A DNA stretch of 64,000 nt from Rhizobium herbae (GCF_017873135.1 NZ_JAGGJV010000008.1:266791-330790), one strand, 5' to 3'. Shown: positions 1-8,643, counted from the first letter of the stretch. Notes: generated by a model not told the origin, from the letters alone. A program made the numbers and translations.

Positions 1-96
1 GTCGCCATGGCCATCGGCCTGTCCTTCCTCGCCACGATCTTTCCGGCCTGGCGCGCCTCGCGCCTGGACCCGGTTCAGGCCCTGCGCTACGAATAA
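1..96 (+). CDS. LolC/LolE-type lipoprotein-releasing ABC permease, C-terminal end only
   Basis: The open frame from base 1 encodes 31 residues ending in PVQALRYE and stops at 94-96. This tail (a last membrane segment, then FPAWRASRLDPVQALRYE) is typical of FtsX/MacB-fold permeases of the LolCDE system, which extracts lipoproteins from the inner membrane. The ATP-binding partner LolD starts 7 bases downstream, so the two are surely co-transcribed. Only the last segment is in the window, so LolC cannot be told from LolE. Confidence 0.85.
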   Translation, partial: VAMAIGLSFLATIFPAWRASRLDPVQALRYE

Positions 97-102
97 TTAA
101 GG

Positions 103-798
103 ATGACTGACACGATGAATGCGCGCGTGGCACTGCAGCTTTCCGGCGTCGAACGTTACTACAGCCAGGGCGAAGAAACCCTGTCGATCCTCAAAGGCGC
201 CGATTTTTCGCTGCACGGCGGCCAGACCGTGGCGCTTGTCGCTCCGTCAGGCACCGGCAAGTCGACGCTGCTGCATCTGGCAGGGCTGCTCGAGCGGCCG
301 GATGGCGGCGAAGTGCTGATCAATGGTCAATCCTGCGGAACATTGGGTGACCAGGAGCGCACGGCCATCCGCCGCAACGAGATCGGCTTCGTCTATCAGG
401 CCCATCATCTGCTGCCGGAGTTCACGGCGATCGAAAACATCATGATGCCGCAGCTGATCGCCGGCCTCAACAAGGCCGAAGCGCGCGAACGCGCAGCCGC
501 ATTGCTCGACTACATGCGCATCGGCCACCGCGCCGAGCATCGCCCCTCGGAGTTGTCAGGCGGCGAGCAGCAACGGGTCGCCATCGCCAGGGCGGTTGCC
601 AACGCGCCGCTGGTGCTGCTGGCCGACGAGCCGACGGGCAACCTCGATCCGGAAACCGCGGGCTATGTGTTCGAGGCGCTGGAGGCGTTGGTGCGCCAGT
701 CCGGCCTTGCGGCCATGATCGCCACGCACAATTACGAGCTGGCCTCGCGCATGGACCGCCGCGTCACCATCGAAGGCGGTAAGGTCGTCGAGTTGTAA
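103..798 (+). CDS. lolD: LolD, ATP-binding subunit of the lipoprotein-releasing ABC transporter
   Basis: The 231-residue protein has the full ABC ATPase set: Walker [10 protein letters not shown] near residue 50, signature [14 protein letters not shown] near 150, Walker [14 protein letters not shown] near 175 and the H-loop histidine in IATHNYELA. Size and the SGGEQQR signature fit the MacB/LolD/FtsE group. The permease gene ends 7 bases upstream, which favours LolD over FtsE. It powers transfer of outer-membrane lipoproteins from the inner membrane to LolA. The first ATG is at 103; a second in-frame ATG at 115 sits better behind the AAGG at about 99 and could be the real start. Confidence 0.95.
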   Translation: MTDTMNARVALQLSGVERYYSQGEETLSILKGADFSLHGGQTVALVAPSGTGKSTLLHLAGLLERPDGGEVLINGQSCGTLGDQERTAIRRNEIGFVYQAHHLLPEFTAIENIMMPQLIAGLNKAEARERAAALLDYMRIGHRAEHRPSELSGGEQQRVAIARAVANAPLVLLADEPTGNLDPETAGYVFEALEALVRQSGLAAMIATHNYELASRMDRRVTIEGGKVVEL

Positions 799-815
799 CC
801 GGACTGGCTCATGGA

Positions 816-1283
816 TCACGGACGGATAAGACCGCCGCGATAGTCCAGCTCATAGGCCCCAAGCCCATCGACAATAATAACCTCCCGCCCGCGAAAATGT
901 GCGGTGTCTCCGTCGCTTGCGTCCAGATAGAGGCCATGGTCGTGGTCGTATCGCAACCCGCCCAGAAACCGGCCTTGCTGCATATACATGCTGGCCAAGG
1001 CCGCTTGAATGACCGTCCCCGCCCGGACTGAATCGATCAAATCCGGAAGGATGATCCGTCCAAAATAGTTCATAGCCCAGATCGGCGTGCCCGCATTCCA
1101 GACGACTTCCTGCCCGGCAAAATCCGTTCCCCCGAAATAGCTGTCGAGATAGGACCATCCGTCGCGCGCATGTCCGATGTCATGCGAGGCTTGCCGGCAG
1201 GAGGGCAGGGCCGTGCCGCCGCCGACATAGGTCTTTGCCTTGGCCTCGACGATGAAGGCCGTCAGCTGGTCGATATCTCGCAT
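816..1283 (-). CDS. DUF5680 domain protein, candidate LexA-regulated gene
   Basis: This 155-residue protein matches the DUF5680 family along its length: an N-terminal LTAFIVEAKAKTYVGGG, a central YLDSYFGGTDFAGQEVVW and PIWAMNYFG, and a C-terminal half with GRFLGGLRYDHD. No signal peptide or membrane segment is visible and its function is unknown. In other bacteria the domain can be fused behind an XRE-type helix-turn-helix; here it stands alone. A GGAGAG ribosome site lies 8 bases before the ATG. A perfect GAAC-N7-GAAC LexA site lies 57 bases upstream at 1340-1354, after the stop of the preceding same-strand gene, so it can only serve this gene. SOS induction is inferred. Confidence 0.8.
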   Translation of the reverse strand: MRDIDQLTAFIVEAKAKTYVGGGTALPSCRQASHDIGHARDGWSYLDSYFGGTDFAGQEVVWNAGTPIWAMNYFGRIILPDLIDSVRAGTVIQAALASMYMQQGRFLGGLRYDHDHGLYLDASDGDTAHFRGREVIIVDGLGAYELDYRGGLIRP

Positions 1284-1339
1284 GCCGCCACTCTCCCCGA
1301 CTGAAGCAGAAGGATGGCGCGAGACGCTGCTCTTGTAAA

Positions 1340-1354
1340 GAACAAAAGATGAAC
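1340..1354 (-). promoter_or_regulatory. Candidate LexA (SOS) box upstream of the DUF5680 gene
   Basis: The top strand reads GAACAAAAGATGAAC, an exact GAAC-N7-GAAC direct repeat, which is the LexA operator of Alphaproteobacteria (GTTC-N7-GTTC on the other strand). It differs from the dinB box of this window at one spacer base. Its place between a stop codon and the DUF5680 start fits a promoter operator. Confidence 0.75.
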
Positions 1355-1362
1355 GTTGAAGG

Positions 1363-1944
1363 CTATTGTTCCTGACAGACTTTCTGACCTGTTTCGTCGT
1401 TCCAGTCCTTGAGGAAAATCATCTTTCCCGCGACCGCGACAGGCTTGTCGTTGAGTTTGCCCTTGCCGGTGAGGACATTGAAGTCGCAATTCGTGGTGTT
1501 GTCCGGGTCAAGTGTGTCGTAGGACGTGTAGGTATATCCGGCCACCACGAAGTCGAAGTTGCGATAGGCGACGGTCAGCTTCTGCTCCCAGCGATCGCGG
1601 CCAACGGCGTCATTGTGAGAGGTGATCAGGATCGAACCGTTCGGTAGCGCCGCGATCGAGGGAGCCCGTCCGGCCATGGTCAGGTCTCCCCATATCTTGT
1701 TGGTCGCCACAGTCTTTAGTTTCAGCCGCTCGGTATCGCCGTCATTGAGGTAGATATACACAGCATGATCCTCATCGCTGCCCTCGGCGGCGGCCACCAG
1801 CATGGCGAGATCCATGCTGCCGTCCTTGTCCCAATCGCCCGTGGCCGCGAACACGATGCGGTCCGGATCGATGGCTTCGGCGGCCTGCGCCGTGCTTGCG
1901 CAAAAGCCAATGAACGCCGTCATGACGGCCAGCGATATCTTCAT
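1363..1944 (-). CDS. Secreted hypothetical protein with an FG-GAP-like segment
   Basis: The 193-residue protein starts with a clear Sec signal peptide (MKISLAVMTAFIGFCASTAQA, cleavage probably after AQA), so it is periplasmic or exported. The first mature segment, ATGDWDKDGSMDLAMLV, resembles the calcium-binding DxDxDGxxD loop of VCBS/FG-GAP repeats, but only one copy is seen. A GGGGAA ribosome site precedes the ATG. Two cysteines (CDFNVL, KVCQEQ) could form a disulfide. No family is recognised with confidence. The minus-strand DUF5680 gene follows 79 bases downstream but has its own probable promoter. Confidence 0.7.
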   Translation of the reverse strand: MKISLAVMTAFIGFCASTAQAAEAIDPDRIVFAATGDWDKDGSMDLAMLVAAAEGSDEDHAVYIYLNDGDTERLKLKTVATNKIWGDLTMAGRAPSIAALPNGSILITSHNDAVGRDRWEQKLTVAYRNFDFVVAGYTYTSYDTLDPDNTTNCDFNVLTGKGKLNDKPVAVAGKMIFLKDWNDETGQKVCQEQ

Positions 1945-2084
1945 GTTTCATTCCCCGATTGCCCTTGGCACCAAACTAGTCGGCCGGCCGGCATGCGTCC
2001 AGATGGCGTCGCTGTGGAGAAAGGCGTGGATTGAAAGTGTTTACCATCCCGGCAGCACCCGATCGCAAGATTTGCAGTTGCTGC

Positions 2085-2113
2085 TTGACGCGTGAACATA
2101 AATAGAACATTAT
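2085..2113 (+). promoter_or_regulatory. Sigma-70-type promoter of the 28-residue membrane peptide
   Basis: A TTGACG -35 hexamer (2085-2090), a 17-base spacer and a CATTAT -10 hexamer (2108-2113) stand ahead of the small ORF at 2142. The LexA sites lie over the spacer and the -10 element, the ideal place to block polymerase. Called by eye. Confidence 0.55.
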
Positions 2114-2119
2114 AAGAAC
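2094..2119 (+). promoter_or_regulatory. Two overlapping LexA (SOS) boxes
   Basis: GAAC occurs at 2094, 2105 and 2116, exactly 11 bases apart, so the middle copy is shared by two perfect GAAC-N7-GAAC LexA operators (2094-2108 and 2105-2119). The run covers the spacer and -10 region of the promoter in front of the peptide gene at 2142. Two overlapping sites predict tight repression in undamaged cells, if LexA can occupy either. Confidence 0.85.
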
Positions 2120-2141
2120 ATAACGGAAAAGGAGCCTGCCA

Positions 2142-2228
2142 ATGACCGACTTTATTCGTGATCTCGCTGCTTTCACCTCCATCGCCATGTTCGTCGCCAG
2201 CCTCTCGATTATCGTCATTGGAATGTGA
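2142..2228 (+). CDS. 28-residue LexA-controlled membrane peptide (SidA-like candidate)
   Basis: The ORF ATG(2142)-TGA(2228) encodes 28 residues: a charged start (MTDFIRDL) followed by about 20 uninterrupted hydrophobic residues ending IIVIGM. That is one membrane segment with almost no soluble part. A strong AAAAGGAG ribosome site ends 7 bases before the ATG, which supports translation. The promoter is overlaid by two LexA boxes. Caulobacter SidA is a 29-residue inner-membrane peptide that is SOS-induced and blocks division through FtsW/FtsN. Size, topology and regulation match, so a damage-induced division inhibitor is a reasonable inference, though sequence homology cannot be shown by eye. 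dnaE starts 178 bases downstream on the same strand with no T-rich terminator between. Confidence 0.75.
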   Translation: MTDFIRDLAAFTSIAMFVASLSIIVIGM

Positions 2229-2406
2229 AGAGGGTTCAAGCCTTCGAACATCGTGGCCGGATTCTTCATTTCACGGAAGCCGAACCGGTTCGGGCTGTGG
2301 ACAATCCGGGACCCGCATGAAAATGCCGTCGGACGGCGGATGAAATCTGGACATCTGCGGACGGAAACAGGATATCCTCGGGCCTTCACGGGAATCGGGG
2401 TGTGCG

Positions 2407-5400
2407 ATGGCGGATGCTGTAAACGACAAGCGGTTGGATAGCGGCGTCCCGGGCGAAACGTCTCCCCGGTTTGTTCATCTTCGCGTTCATTCGGCTTTCT
2501 CGCTGCTTGAGGGCGCCCTGCCGATCAAGAAGATCATCGGCAAGGCCGTGTCCGACGGGCAGCCTGCGATCGGCATTGCCGACACCAACAACCTGTTTGC
2601 CGCGCTCGAATTCTCGCAGAAATGCATGGACGATGGTTTGCAGCCCTTGATCGGCTGCCAGCTGTCGATCGACATGGAGGATGAAGGCGAGGGCGAAAAA
2701 CGCGGTCATGCCCAGCATCTGGCCAAGCTTCCGGCGATCGTGCTGATCGCCGCCACGGACGAGGGATACGTCCGTCTCGTCGATATCGTCAGCCGCGCCT
2801 ATCTGGACGGCGAGGGCAACCAGTCCGTCCGCATCGCGCTGTCCTGGCTGCGCGACGGCGGAACGAACGGCTTGATTGCGCTGACCGGCGCCTCGGGCGG
2901 ACCGGTCGACATGCCGTTGAAATCCGGACATCCGGGGCTCGCCGAAACGCGCCTCAAAACACTGGCTGCGCTGTTTGGCGACCGGCTCTATGTCGAACTT
3001 CAGCGTCATGGAAAATACGATCGGCGCCACGAAAACCGGATCGTCGATCTCGCCTACAAGCTCGACCTGCCGATCGTGGCGACCAACGAGCCGTTCTTCC
3101 CGTCGCCGGCCGAATTCGAGGCGCATGACGCGCTGATGGCGGTCGCCCACAATGCGATGGTGTCGGACGACAGCCGCTTCCGCCTGACGCCGGACCATTA
3201 CCTGAAAAGCCGCAAGGACATGGCGGCGCTGTTTGCCGATCTGCCGGAGGCGCTCGACAACACGCTCGAGATCGCCAGGCGCTGCTCCTTCGTCCTGAAG
3301 ACGCGCGCCCCGATCCTGCCGCGGTTTACCGGCGCTTCGGATGATCCGAAGGAGGCTGAGCGCGCCGAGGAGATCGAGCTGCGCCGTCAGGCGGTCGAAG
3401 GTCTCGACGACAGGCTGCGCACGCTCGGGATGTCGCCTGGCTATACGGAGACCGATTATCGCGAACGGCTGGATTTCGAGCTCAGCGTCATCGAGAAGAT
3501 GAAATTTCCGGGCTACTTCCTGATCGTTGCCGACTTCATCAAATGGGCAAAGCAGCAGGATATTCCGGTCGGCCCTGGCCGTGGGTCGGGTGCGGGCTCG
3601 CTGGTCGCCTATGCGCTGACCATCACCGACGTCGATCCCTTGCGGTTTTCGCTGCTGTTCGAACGTTTCCTCAATCCCGACCGCGTCTCGATGCCCGACT
3701 TCGACATCGACTTCTGCCAGGACCGGCGCGAAGAAGTGATCCGCTACGTGCAGCGCAAGTATGGCCGCGAGCAGGTGGCGCAGATCATCACCTTCGGATC
3801 GCTGCAGGCGCGCGCAGCACTGCGCGACGTCGGCCGCGTTCTCGAAATGCCCTATGGTCAGGTCGACAAGATCTGCAAGATGGTGCCGAACAATCCGGCC
3901 AATCCGACGACACTTGCCAAGGCGATCGAGGAAGAGCCGCGGTTCCAGGAAGAGGTCGACAAGGAGCCGGTGATCGGTCGCCTTCTGGACATTGCCCAGA
4001 AGATCGAAGGTCTCTACCGCCACGCCTCGACCCATGCCGCCGGCATCGTCATCGGCGACCGGCCGCTGTCGCAGCTGGTGCCGATGTACCGCGATCCGCG
4101 CTCGGATATGCCCGTCACCCAGTTCAACATGAAGTGGGTCGAGCAGGCCGGTCTCGTCAAGTTCGACTTCCTCGGCCTGAAAACGCTCACCGTGCTCAAG
4201 GTCGCCGTCGATTTCATCAAGAAACGCAATATCGAGGTCAGGCTCGAAGCCCTGCCGCTCGATGATCAGAAAACCTACGAGATGCTGTCCAAGGGCGACA
4301 CGGTTGGCGTGTTCCAGGTGGAAAGTGCCGGCATGCGCAAAGCGCTGATCGGCATGCGGCCGGACTGCATCGAGGATATCATCGCGCTGGTGGCGCTCTA
4401 TCGCCCCGGCCCGATGGAAAACATCCCGGTGTACAATGCTCGCAAGCATGGCGAGGAAGAGATCGAGTCGATCCATCCGAAGATCGATTACCTGCTGAAG
4501 GAAACACAAGGGGTTATCGTCTACCAGGAACAGGTGATGCAGATCGCCCAGGTCCTGTCGGGCTATTCGCTCGGCGAAGCCGATCTTCTGCGCCGCGCCA
4601 TGGGCAAGAAGATCAAGGAGGAGATGGACAAGCAGCGCGCCCGTTTCGTCACCGGCGCCGTCGACAACGGCGTCTCGAAGCCGCAGTCCGATCTGATCTT
4701 CGACCTTCTGGCCAAGTTCGCCAACTACGGCTTCAACAAGTCGCATGCCGCCGCCTACGCCATCGTTTCCTACCAGACCGCCTATCTGAAGGCGCATTTC
4801 CCGGTCGAGTTCCTGGCAGCGTCGATGACGCTCGATATGTCGAATACCGACAAGATCAACGATTTCCGCCAGGATGCGATGCGGCTCGACATCGAGGTCA
4901 TCCCGCCGTCGGTCCAGACCTCGTTCCGGCGCTTCGAGACAGGCGACAACCGCATCTACTATTCGCTCTCGGCCATCAAGGGCGTCGGCGAGGCGGCGGT
5001 CGATCACATCGTCGAGATGCGTGGCGACGAGCCCTTCGCCAATCTCGAGGATTTCTGCCTGCGGATCGATCCGAAGCTCTTGAACCGGCGCGTCTTCGAA
5101 AGCCTGATCTGCGCCGGCGCCTTCGATTGCTTCGGCTACGACCGGGCAGAGCTTGTCGGCGGTCTCGACCGCATCCTCGGTTTCGCGCAGATCGCCCAGG
5201 CCAACAAAATCAGCGGTCAGAGCGACATGTTCGGGGCGGGCGCCGCGACGGGGCCGGAGCGGATCAGCCTGCCGGCCTATTCGCCGTGGCTGGCATCGGA
5301 AAAGCTGCACCGCGAGTTCCAGGTTCTCGGCTTCTATCTCTCCGCCCATCCGCTCGACACCTACAACGACCTGCTGGCAAAGATCCGCGTCCAGACCTTC

Positions 5401-5913
5401 GCCGATTTTGCGGCATCCGTGAAAAAGGGCGCGGCGGCGGGACGACTGGCGGGAACGGTGACCTCGAAACAGGAGCGCAAGACCCGCACCGGCAACAAGA
5501 TGGGCATCATTGCCTTTTCCGATTCCACCGGCCAGTTCGAGGCGGTGCTGTTTTCCGAGGCGCTCAACCAGTATCGCGATCTGCTGGAGCCTGGAAAATC
5601 GCTGGTGATGACGGTGCAGGCCGAAGAGCGGCCGGAAGGCATCGGACTGCGCATTCAGACGCTGCAGTCGCTGGAAGAGCGGTCGCTCCAGATGCAGAAG
5701 GCGCTACGGGTCTATGTCCGCGACAGTGGCCCGTTGCGGTCGGTCGCCACGCATCTGAATACGCGCGGGGATGGTCTGGTGTCCTTCATCGTCATCAAGG
5801 ACAACGGCCAGCGGGAGATCGAGGTGGAGCTGAACGAGAAATACCGCATCTCACCGGAAATTGCGGCGGCGCTGCGAACAGCACCCGGCGTCATCGACGT
5901 CGAACTGGTGTAA
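2407..5913 (+). CDS. dnaE: DNA polymerase III alpha subunit (replicative DnaE1)
   Basis: The 1168-residue product is full length for replicative DnaE. The PHP domain opens with FVHLRVHSAFSLLEGA (residues about 22-37). The polymerase core has GPGRGSGAGSLVAYAL near 395 and the catalytic aspartates in PDFDIDFCQDRREEVI near 430. The helix-hairpin-helix region and the OB fold (AGTVTSKQERKTRTGNKMG) follow. Length and the accurate PHP start separate it from the error-prone DnaE2 of the imuAB-dnaE2 cassette, which is not here. It is the chain-elongating subunit of the replisome. Its stop is 7 bases from the end of the convergent L,D-transpeptidase gene. The SOS promoter at 2085 could read through into it. 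Confidence 0.97.
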   Translation: MADAVNDKRLDSGVPGETSPRFVHLRVHSAFSLLEGALPIKKIIGKAVSDGQPAIGIADTNNLFAALEFSQKCMDDGLQPLIGCQLSIDMEDEGEGEKRGHAQHLAKLPAIVLIAATDEGYVRLVDIVSRAYLDGEGNQSVRIALSWLRDGGTNGLIALTGASGGPVDMPLKSGHPGLAETRLKTLAALFGDRLYVELQRHGKYDRRHENRIVDLAYKLDLPIVATNEPFFPSPAEFEAHDALMAVAHNAMVSDDSRFRLTPDHYLKSRKDMAALFADLPEALDNTLEIARRCSFVLKTRAPILPRFTGASDDPKEAERAEEIELRRQAVEGLDDRLRTLGMSPGYTETDYRERLDFELSVIEKMKFPGYFLIVADFIKWAKQQDIPVGPGRGSGAGSLVAYALTITDVDPLRFSLLFERFLNPDRVSMPDFDIDFCQDRREEVIRYVQRKYGREQVAQIITFGSLQARAALRDVGRVLEMPYGQVDKICKMVPNNPANPTTLAKAIEEEPRFQEEVDKEPVIGRLLDIAQKIEGLYRHASTHAAGIVIGDRPLSQLVPMYRDPRSDMPVTQFNMKWVEQAGLVKFDFLGLKTLTVLKVAVDFIKKRNIEVRLEALPLDDQKTYEMLSKGDTVGVFQVESAGMRKALIGMRPDCIEDIIALVALYRPGPMENIPVYNARKHGEEEIESIHPKIDYLLKETQGVIVYQEQVMQIAQVLSGYSLGEADLLRRAMGKKIKEEMDKQRARFVTGAVDNGVSKPQSDLIFDLLAKFANYGFNKSHAAAYAIVSYQTAYLKAHFPVEFLAASMTLDMSNTDKINDFRQDAMRLDIEVIPPSVQTSFRRFETGDNRIYYSLSAIKGVGEAAVDHIVEMRGDEPFANLEDFCLRIDPKLLNRRVFESLICAGAFDCFGYDRAELVGGLDRILGFAQIAQANKISGQSDMFGAGAATGPERISLPAYSPWLASEKLHREFQVLGFYLSAHPLDTYNDLLAKIRVQTFADFAASVKKGAAAGRLAGTVTSKQERKTRTGNKMGIIAFSDSTGQFEAVLFSEALNQYRDLLEPGKSLVMTVQAEERPEGIGLRIQTLQSLEERSLQMQKALRVYVRDSGPLRSVATHLNTRGDGLVSFIVIKDNGQREIEVELNEKYRISPEIAAALRTAPGVIDVELV

Positions 5914-5920
5914 TTCGGGT

Positions 5921-7153
5921 TCAGGATTTCGGCTTGGTGTGGGTAATCGTCACGAAGTCCGTGCCGTCGCCGGTTTCCTGTCCAAGCCCCATGTCGGAGA
6001 TGGTTAGCGACGAGCCCTCGGCCAGAAGACCGTCGATCCGCTGGCGCGCGTCATCGGGAATGGTGATGCGGCTCATGCTGCGTTGCGCGGCATTGAACGC
6101 CGTCGCATCTTCTTCCACGGTAATGCCCAGCCGTTTCTTCATCCCGCCGGGTAGGGCATTGTCGAGCGTGACAGTGAACCACTCGCCCTTGCCGGTCGAA
6201 GCATCGATGTTCTGGAACTGGAAGAAATGCGTGCCGAGCGCGATCTCCGGCTTGTCGATCACCACGGGCGTTTCGAACAGCGGCGTAAAATCGCGGCGAA
6301 CGAGAAGCTGGCCGTTTGGCGGCTTGCCCTTGCCTGCCTTGAGATAGAGCGCTTCCACGAAAGCAGGCGTTATCTTGCCGTCGACAGGCAGTTTTTCCGC
6401 CGTCTGAAAGGCCCTGACGGCCTCCACGGTTTGCGTACCGGCGTAACCATCGGGAATGCCTGCGGCATAACCCAGTTGATTGAGCAGCGCCTGGATATCG
6501 AGCGTGATCTCGCGCTGGCCGCGATGGGTGATCAGCATGCGGATCGGCGGTTCTTTTTCGGTCTCGACGGGCGCAGTCTTGGCCGCATCGGGCTCGATCG
6601 TGGCGACTTCGACGGATTTCGCGTCAACCTGCGAGACGCTCGGCCGCAACGTCGCGTCCGAAAGCAGCGCGGGCTCTTGGGCTGCCGGCTGGAAAAGGAA
6701 GGGGTCGGAGATGGCGACCGGCGTCAGCTGGCGGTCGGAGATCAGCACATGCAGGCCGCGACCGGTCATCTTGAACAGTTGCTTGGCGAAATCATCGGGC
6801 AAACGCACGCAGCCGTGCGACGCCGGATAGCTTGGAACATGATTGGAGGCATGCAGCGCGATGCCAGACCAGGTCAGCCGCTGCATGAAGGGCATCGGCG
6901 CATTCGAATAGATGTTCGACTTGTGGAAGCGGCGTTTCTCCAGAATGGAAAAGATGCCGGTCGGCGTCGAGTGACCGGCTTTCCCCGACGAGATATTGGA
7001 CGTCGCAACGACAGTGTCACCATCGTAGACCACCAGTGATTGCTGGTCCTTGGAAACGATTATCTGCAGAGGAGCCTGCTCGCCGGCCGCAAAAGCGGTG
7101 CTGGCAGACAGGGTGAGGGCGAAGCCGATACCGAAGGCAAGACGCAAAACCAT
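5921..7153 (-). CDS. Periplasmic L,D-transpeptidase with peptidoglycan-binding domain
   Basis: From the ATG at 7153 the protein has 410 residues and starts with a clean signal peptide (MVLRLAFGIGFALTLSASTAFA). A YkuD catalytic domain follows, with IALHASNH and the active-site motif SHGCVRLP (catalytic cysteine). A linker and a PG_binding_1 domain (IQALLNQLGYAAGIPDGYAGTQT) come next, then a C-terminal region of unknown fold. YkuD enzymes make 3-3 crosslinks in peptidoglycan or attach proteins to it. This matters in Rhizobiales, whose polar-growing wall is rich in such crosslinks. An upstream ATG at 7171 would add six residues before the signal peptide and is less likely. It converges on dnaE. 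Confidence 0.92.
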   Translation of the reverse strand: MVLRLAFGIGFALTLSASTAFAAGEQAPLQIIVSKDQQSLVVYDGDTVVATSNISSGKAGHSTPTGIFSILEKRRFHKSNIYSNAPMPFMQRLTWSGIALHASNHVPSYPASHGCVRLPDDFAKQLFKMTGRGLHVLISDRQLTPVAISDPFLFQPAAQEPALLSDATLRPSVSQVDAKSVEVATIEPDAAKTAPVETEKEPPIRMLITHRGQREITLDIQALLNQLGYAAGIPDGYAGTQTVEAVRAFQTAEKLPVDGKITPAFVEALYLKAGKGKPPNGQLLVRRDFTPLFETPVVIDKPEIALGTHFFQFQNIDASTGKGEWFTVTLDNALPGGMKKRLGITVEEDATAFNAAQRSMSRITIPDDARQRIDGLLAEGSSLTISDMGLGQETGDGTDFVTITHTKPKS

Positions 7154-7267
7154 AGGAACATCCGGACACAAGAAACCAAGGATGAGCCTAGCTTGAGAGA
7201 TTTAAAGAAGCTTTGCTGTTTCGCGCGGAACACATCAACGTGAAGCCGGCTACTTTCGCCCATCCTT

Positions 7268-8557
7268 CTACTTTCGCCCGCCCTTGCCGAAAGTGTAGCC
7301 GGTCTCGACCGACGCCTTGCCGAACTTGTCGCGCAACGTATTGATTGCCGCTTCCGCAGCCGCACGGCGCGTCGCCTGCGTATCGACGAGATCCGGCGGA
7401 TCGGCAAGATCGGGAGCGGAAAGGTCGGAGACGCCGATGCCGATCAGGCGGAATTTCGTCCCGTCGGTTTCCTTGTCGAGAAGCTGCATGCCGGTGCGGA
7501 AGATGCGGTCGGCAAGCCGGGTCGGGCTGTCGAGACGGCGGTTGCGCGTCCGGCTCTTGAAATCGGCGGTCTTCAGCTTCAGCACGACGGTCTGCCCGGC
7601 GATATCGGCCTTGCGCAGGCGGTGCGCCACCTGCTCGCTCAAGCGGCGCAGATGCGTCACCAGGTCGTCGTAGTCACAGAGATCGTCGTTGAAGGTCGTT
7701 TCCGAAGAGACGCTCTTGGCTTCGCCATCGATATCCACGGTACGCTCGTCCTGCCCGCGCGACAGGCGGTAGAGGCGCTGGCCCATCGTGCCGTAGCGCT
7801 TCATCAGGTCGGTTTCTTCCATCGTCTGCAGCTGGCCTATGGTGCGGATACCATCGCGCTCCAGGGTTGCCGAAAAGGCTTTGCCGACGCCCCAGATCAT
7901 CGTGACTGGCCTGTCTTTGAGAAAATCCAGCGCCTCGGCCGCGCCGATGACGGAAAAGCCGCGCGGCTTCTGCAGGTCGGAGGCGACCTTGGCGAGGAAC
8001 TTGCAGTAGGACAGGCCGACCGAAACGGTGATGCCGATCTCCTGTTCGACGCGGCGGGCGAATTTTGCCAGGGTCCGGGCAGGGGGATCGTGGTGCAGGC
8101 GCTCGGTGCCTTTCAGCTCGAGAAAGGCTTCATCAATCGACAGCGGCTGCACCAGCGGCGTCAGCTCCTGCATCAGCATGCGCACCTGGCGGCCGACCCG
8201 CACATATTTCTCCATGTCCGGCTTGATGACAACAGCCTGCGGACAGGCCTCCAGCGCCTTGAACATCGGCATCGCGGAGCGGACGCCATGGATGCGGGCG
8301 ATGTAGCAGCAGGTGGAGACAACGCCGCGCTTGCCGCCGCCGATGATCACCGGCTTGTCGGCCAGCTCCGGATTGTCGCGCTTCTCGACGGACGCATAGA
8401 AGGCGTCGCAGTCGATATGGGCAAGGGTCAGTTGATAGAGTTCGGCGTGATACAGCAGGCGCGGGCTGCCGCAGGCCCGGCAACGGCGCATGCCGGCCGG
8501 CTGGCCCGTCAGGCAGTCTCGGCAAAAACCCGGAAATTGCTGCGCGTCTGTTTGCAT
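7268..8557 (-). CDS. dinB: DNA polymerase IV (DinB) with N-terminal zinc-ribbon-like extension
   Basis: The 429-residue protein is a Y-family translesion polymerase: [21 protein letters not shown] carries the first catalytic aspartate, and SIDEAFLEL the second catalytic D/E pair. The thumb and little-finger regions continue to the end. Before the polymerase core lie about 48 residues with two Cys pairs (FCRDC and CRACG) that look like a zinc ribbon, absent from E. coli DinB. A perfect LexA box (8564-8578) lies 6 bases before the ATG at 8557, so the gene is almost certainly SOS-induced. No good ribosome site fits before that ATG, so the start could be an internal one, which would drop part of the ribbon. 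Confidence 0.95.
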   Translation of the reverse strand: MQTDAQQFPGFCRDCLTGQPAGMRRCRACGSPRLLYHAELYQLTLAHIDCDAFYASVEKRDNPELADKPVIIGGGKRGVVSTCCYIARIHGVRSAMPMFKALEACPQAVVIKPDMEKYVRVGRQVRMLMQELTPLVQPLSIDEAFLELKGTERLHHDPPARTLAKFARRVEQEIGITVSVGLSYCKFLAKVASDLQKPRGFSVIGAAEALDFLKDRPVTMIWGVGKAFSATLERDGIRTIGQLQTMEETDLMKRYGTMGQRLYRLSRGQDERTVDIDGEAKSVSSETTFNDDLCDYDDLVTHLRRLSEQVAHRLRKADIAGQTVVLKLKTADFKSRTRNRRLDSPTRLADRIFRTGMQLLDKETDGTKFRLIGIGVSDLSAPDLADPPDLVDTQATRRAAAEAAINTLRDKFGKASVETGYTFGKGGRK

Positions 8558-8563
8558 CGATCA

Positions 8564-8578
8564 GAACAAAAGTTGAAC
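8564..8578 (-). promoter_or_regulatory. LexA (SOS) box of dinB
   Basis: The top strand reads GAACAAAAGTTGAAC, an exact GAAC-N7-GAAC repeat, directly upstream of dinB, a classic SOS gene. On the dinB strand a possible promoter (TTGAGA, 17 bases, TATCGT) lies just upstream, so LexA would sit around the transcription start. Confidence 0.85.
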
Positions 8579-8643
8579 ATTTTCACGATACGCCCTAAGC
8601 TGCCGAGTCTCAAGGCAGGTGCCGTGAGATGGGATATATAGTT

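Noticed and set aside
2386..5349. 987-residue open frame on the minus strand
   Set aside because: It is the reverse shadow of dnaE: Arg/Asp/Gly-rich composition typical of antisense reading in a GC-rich gene, with no domain features.
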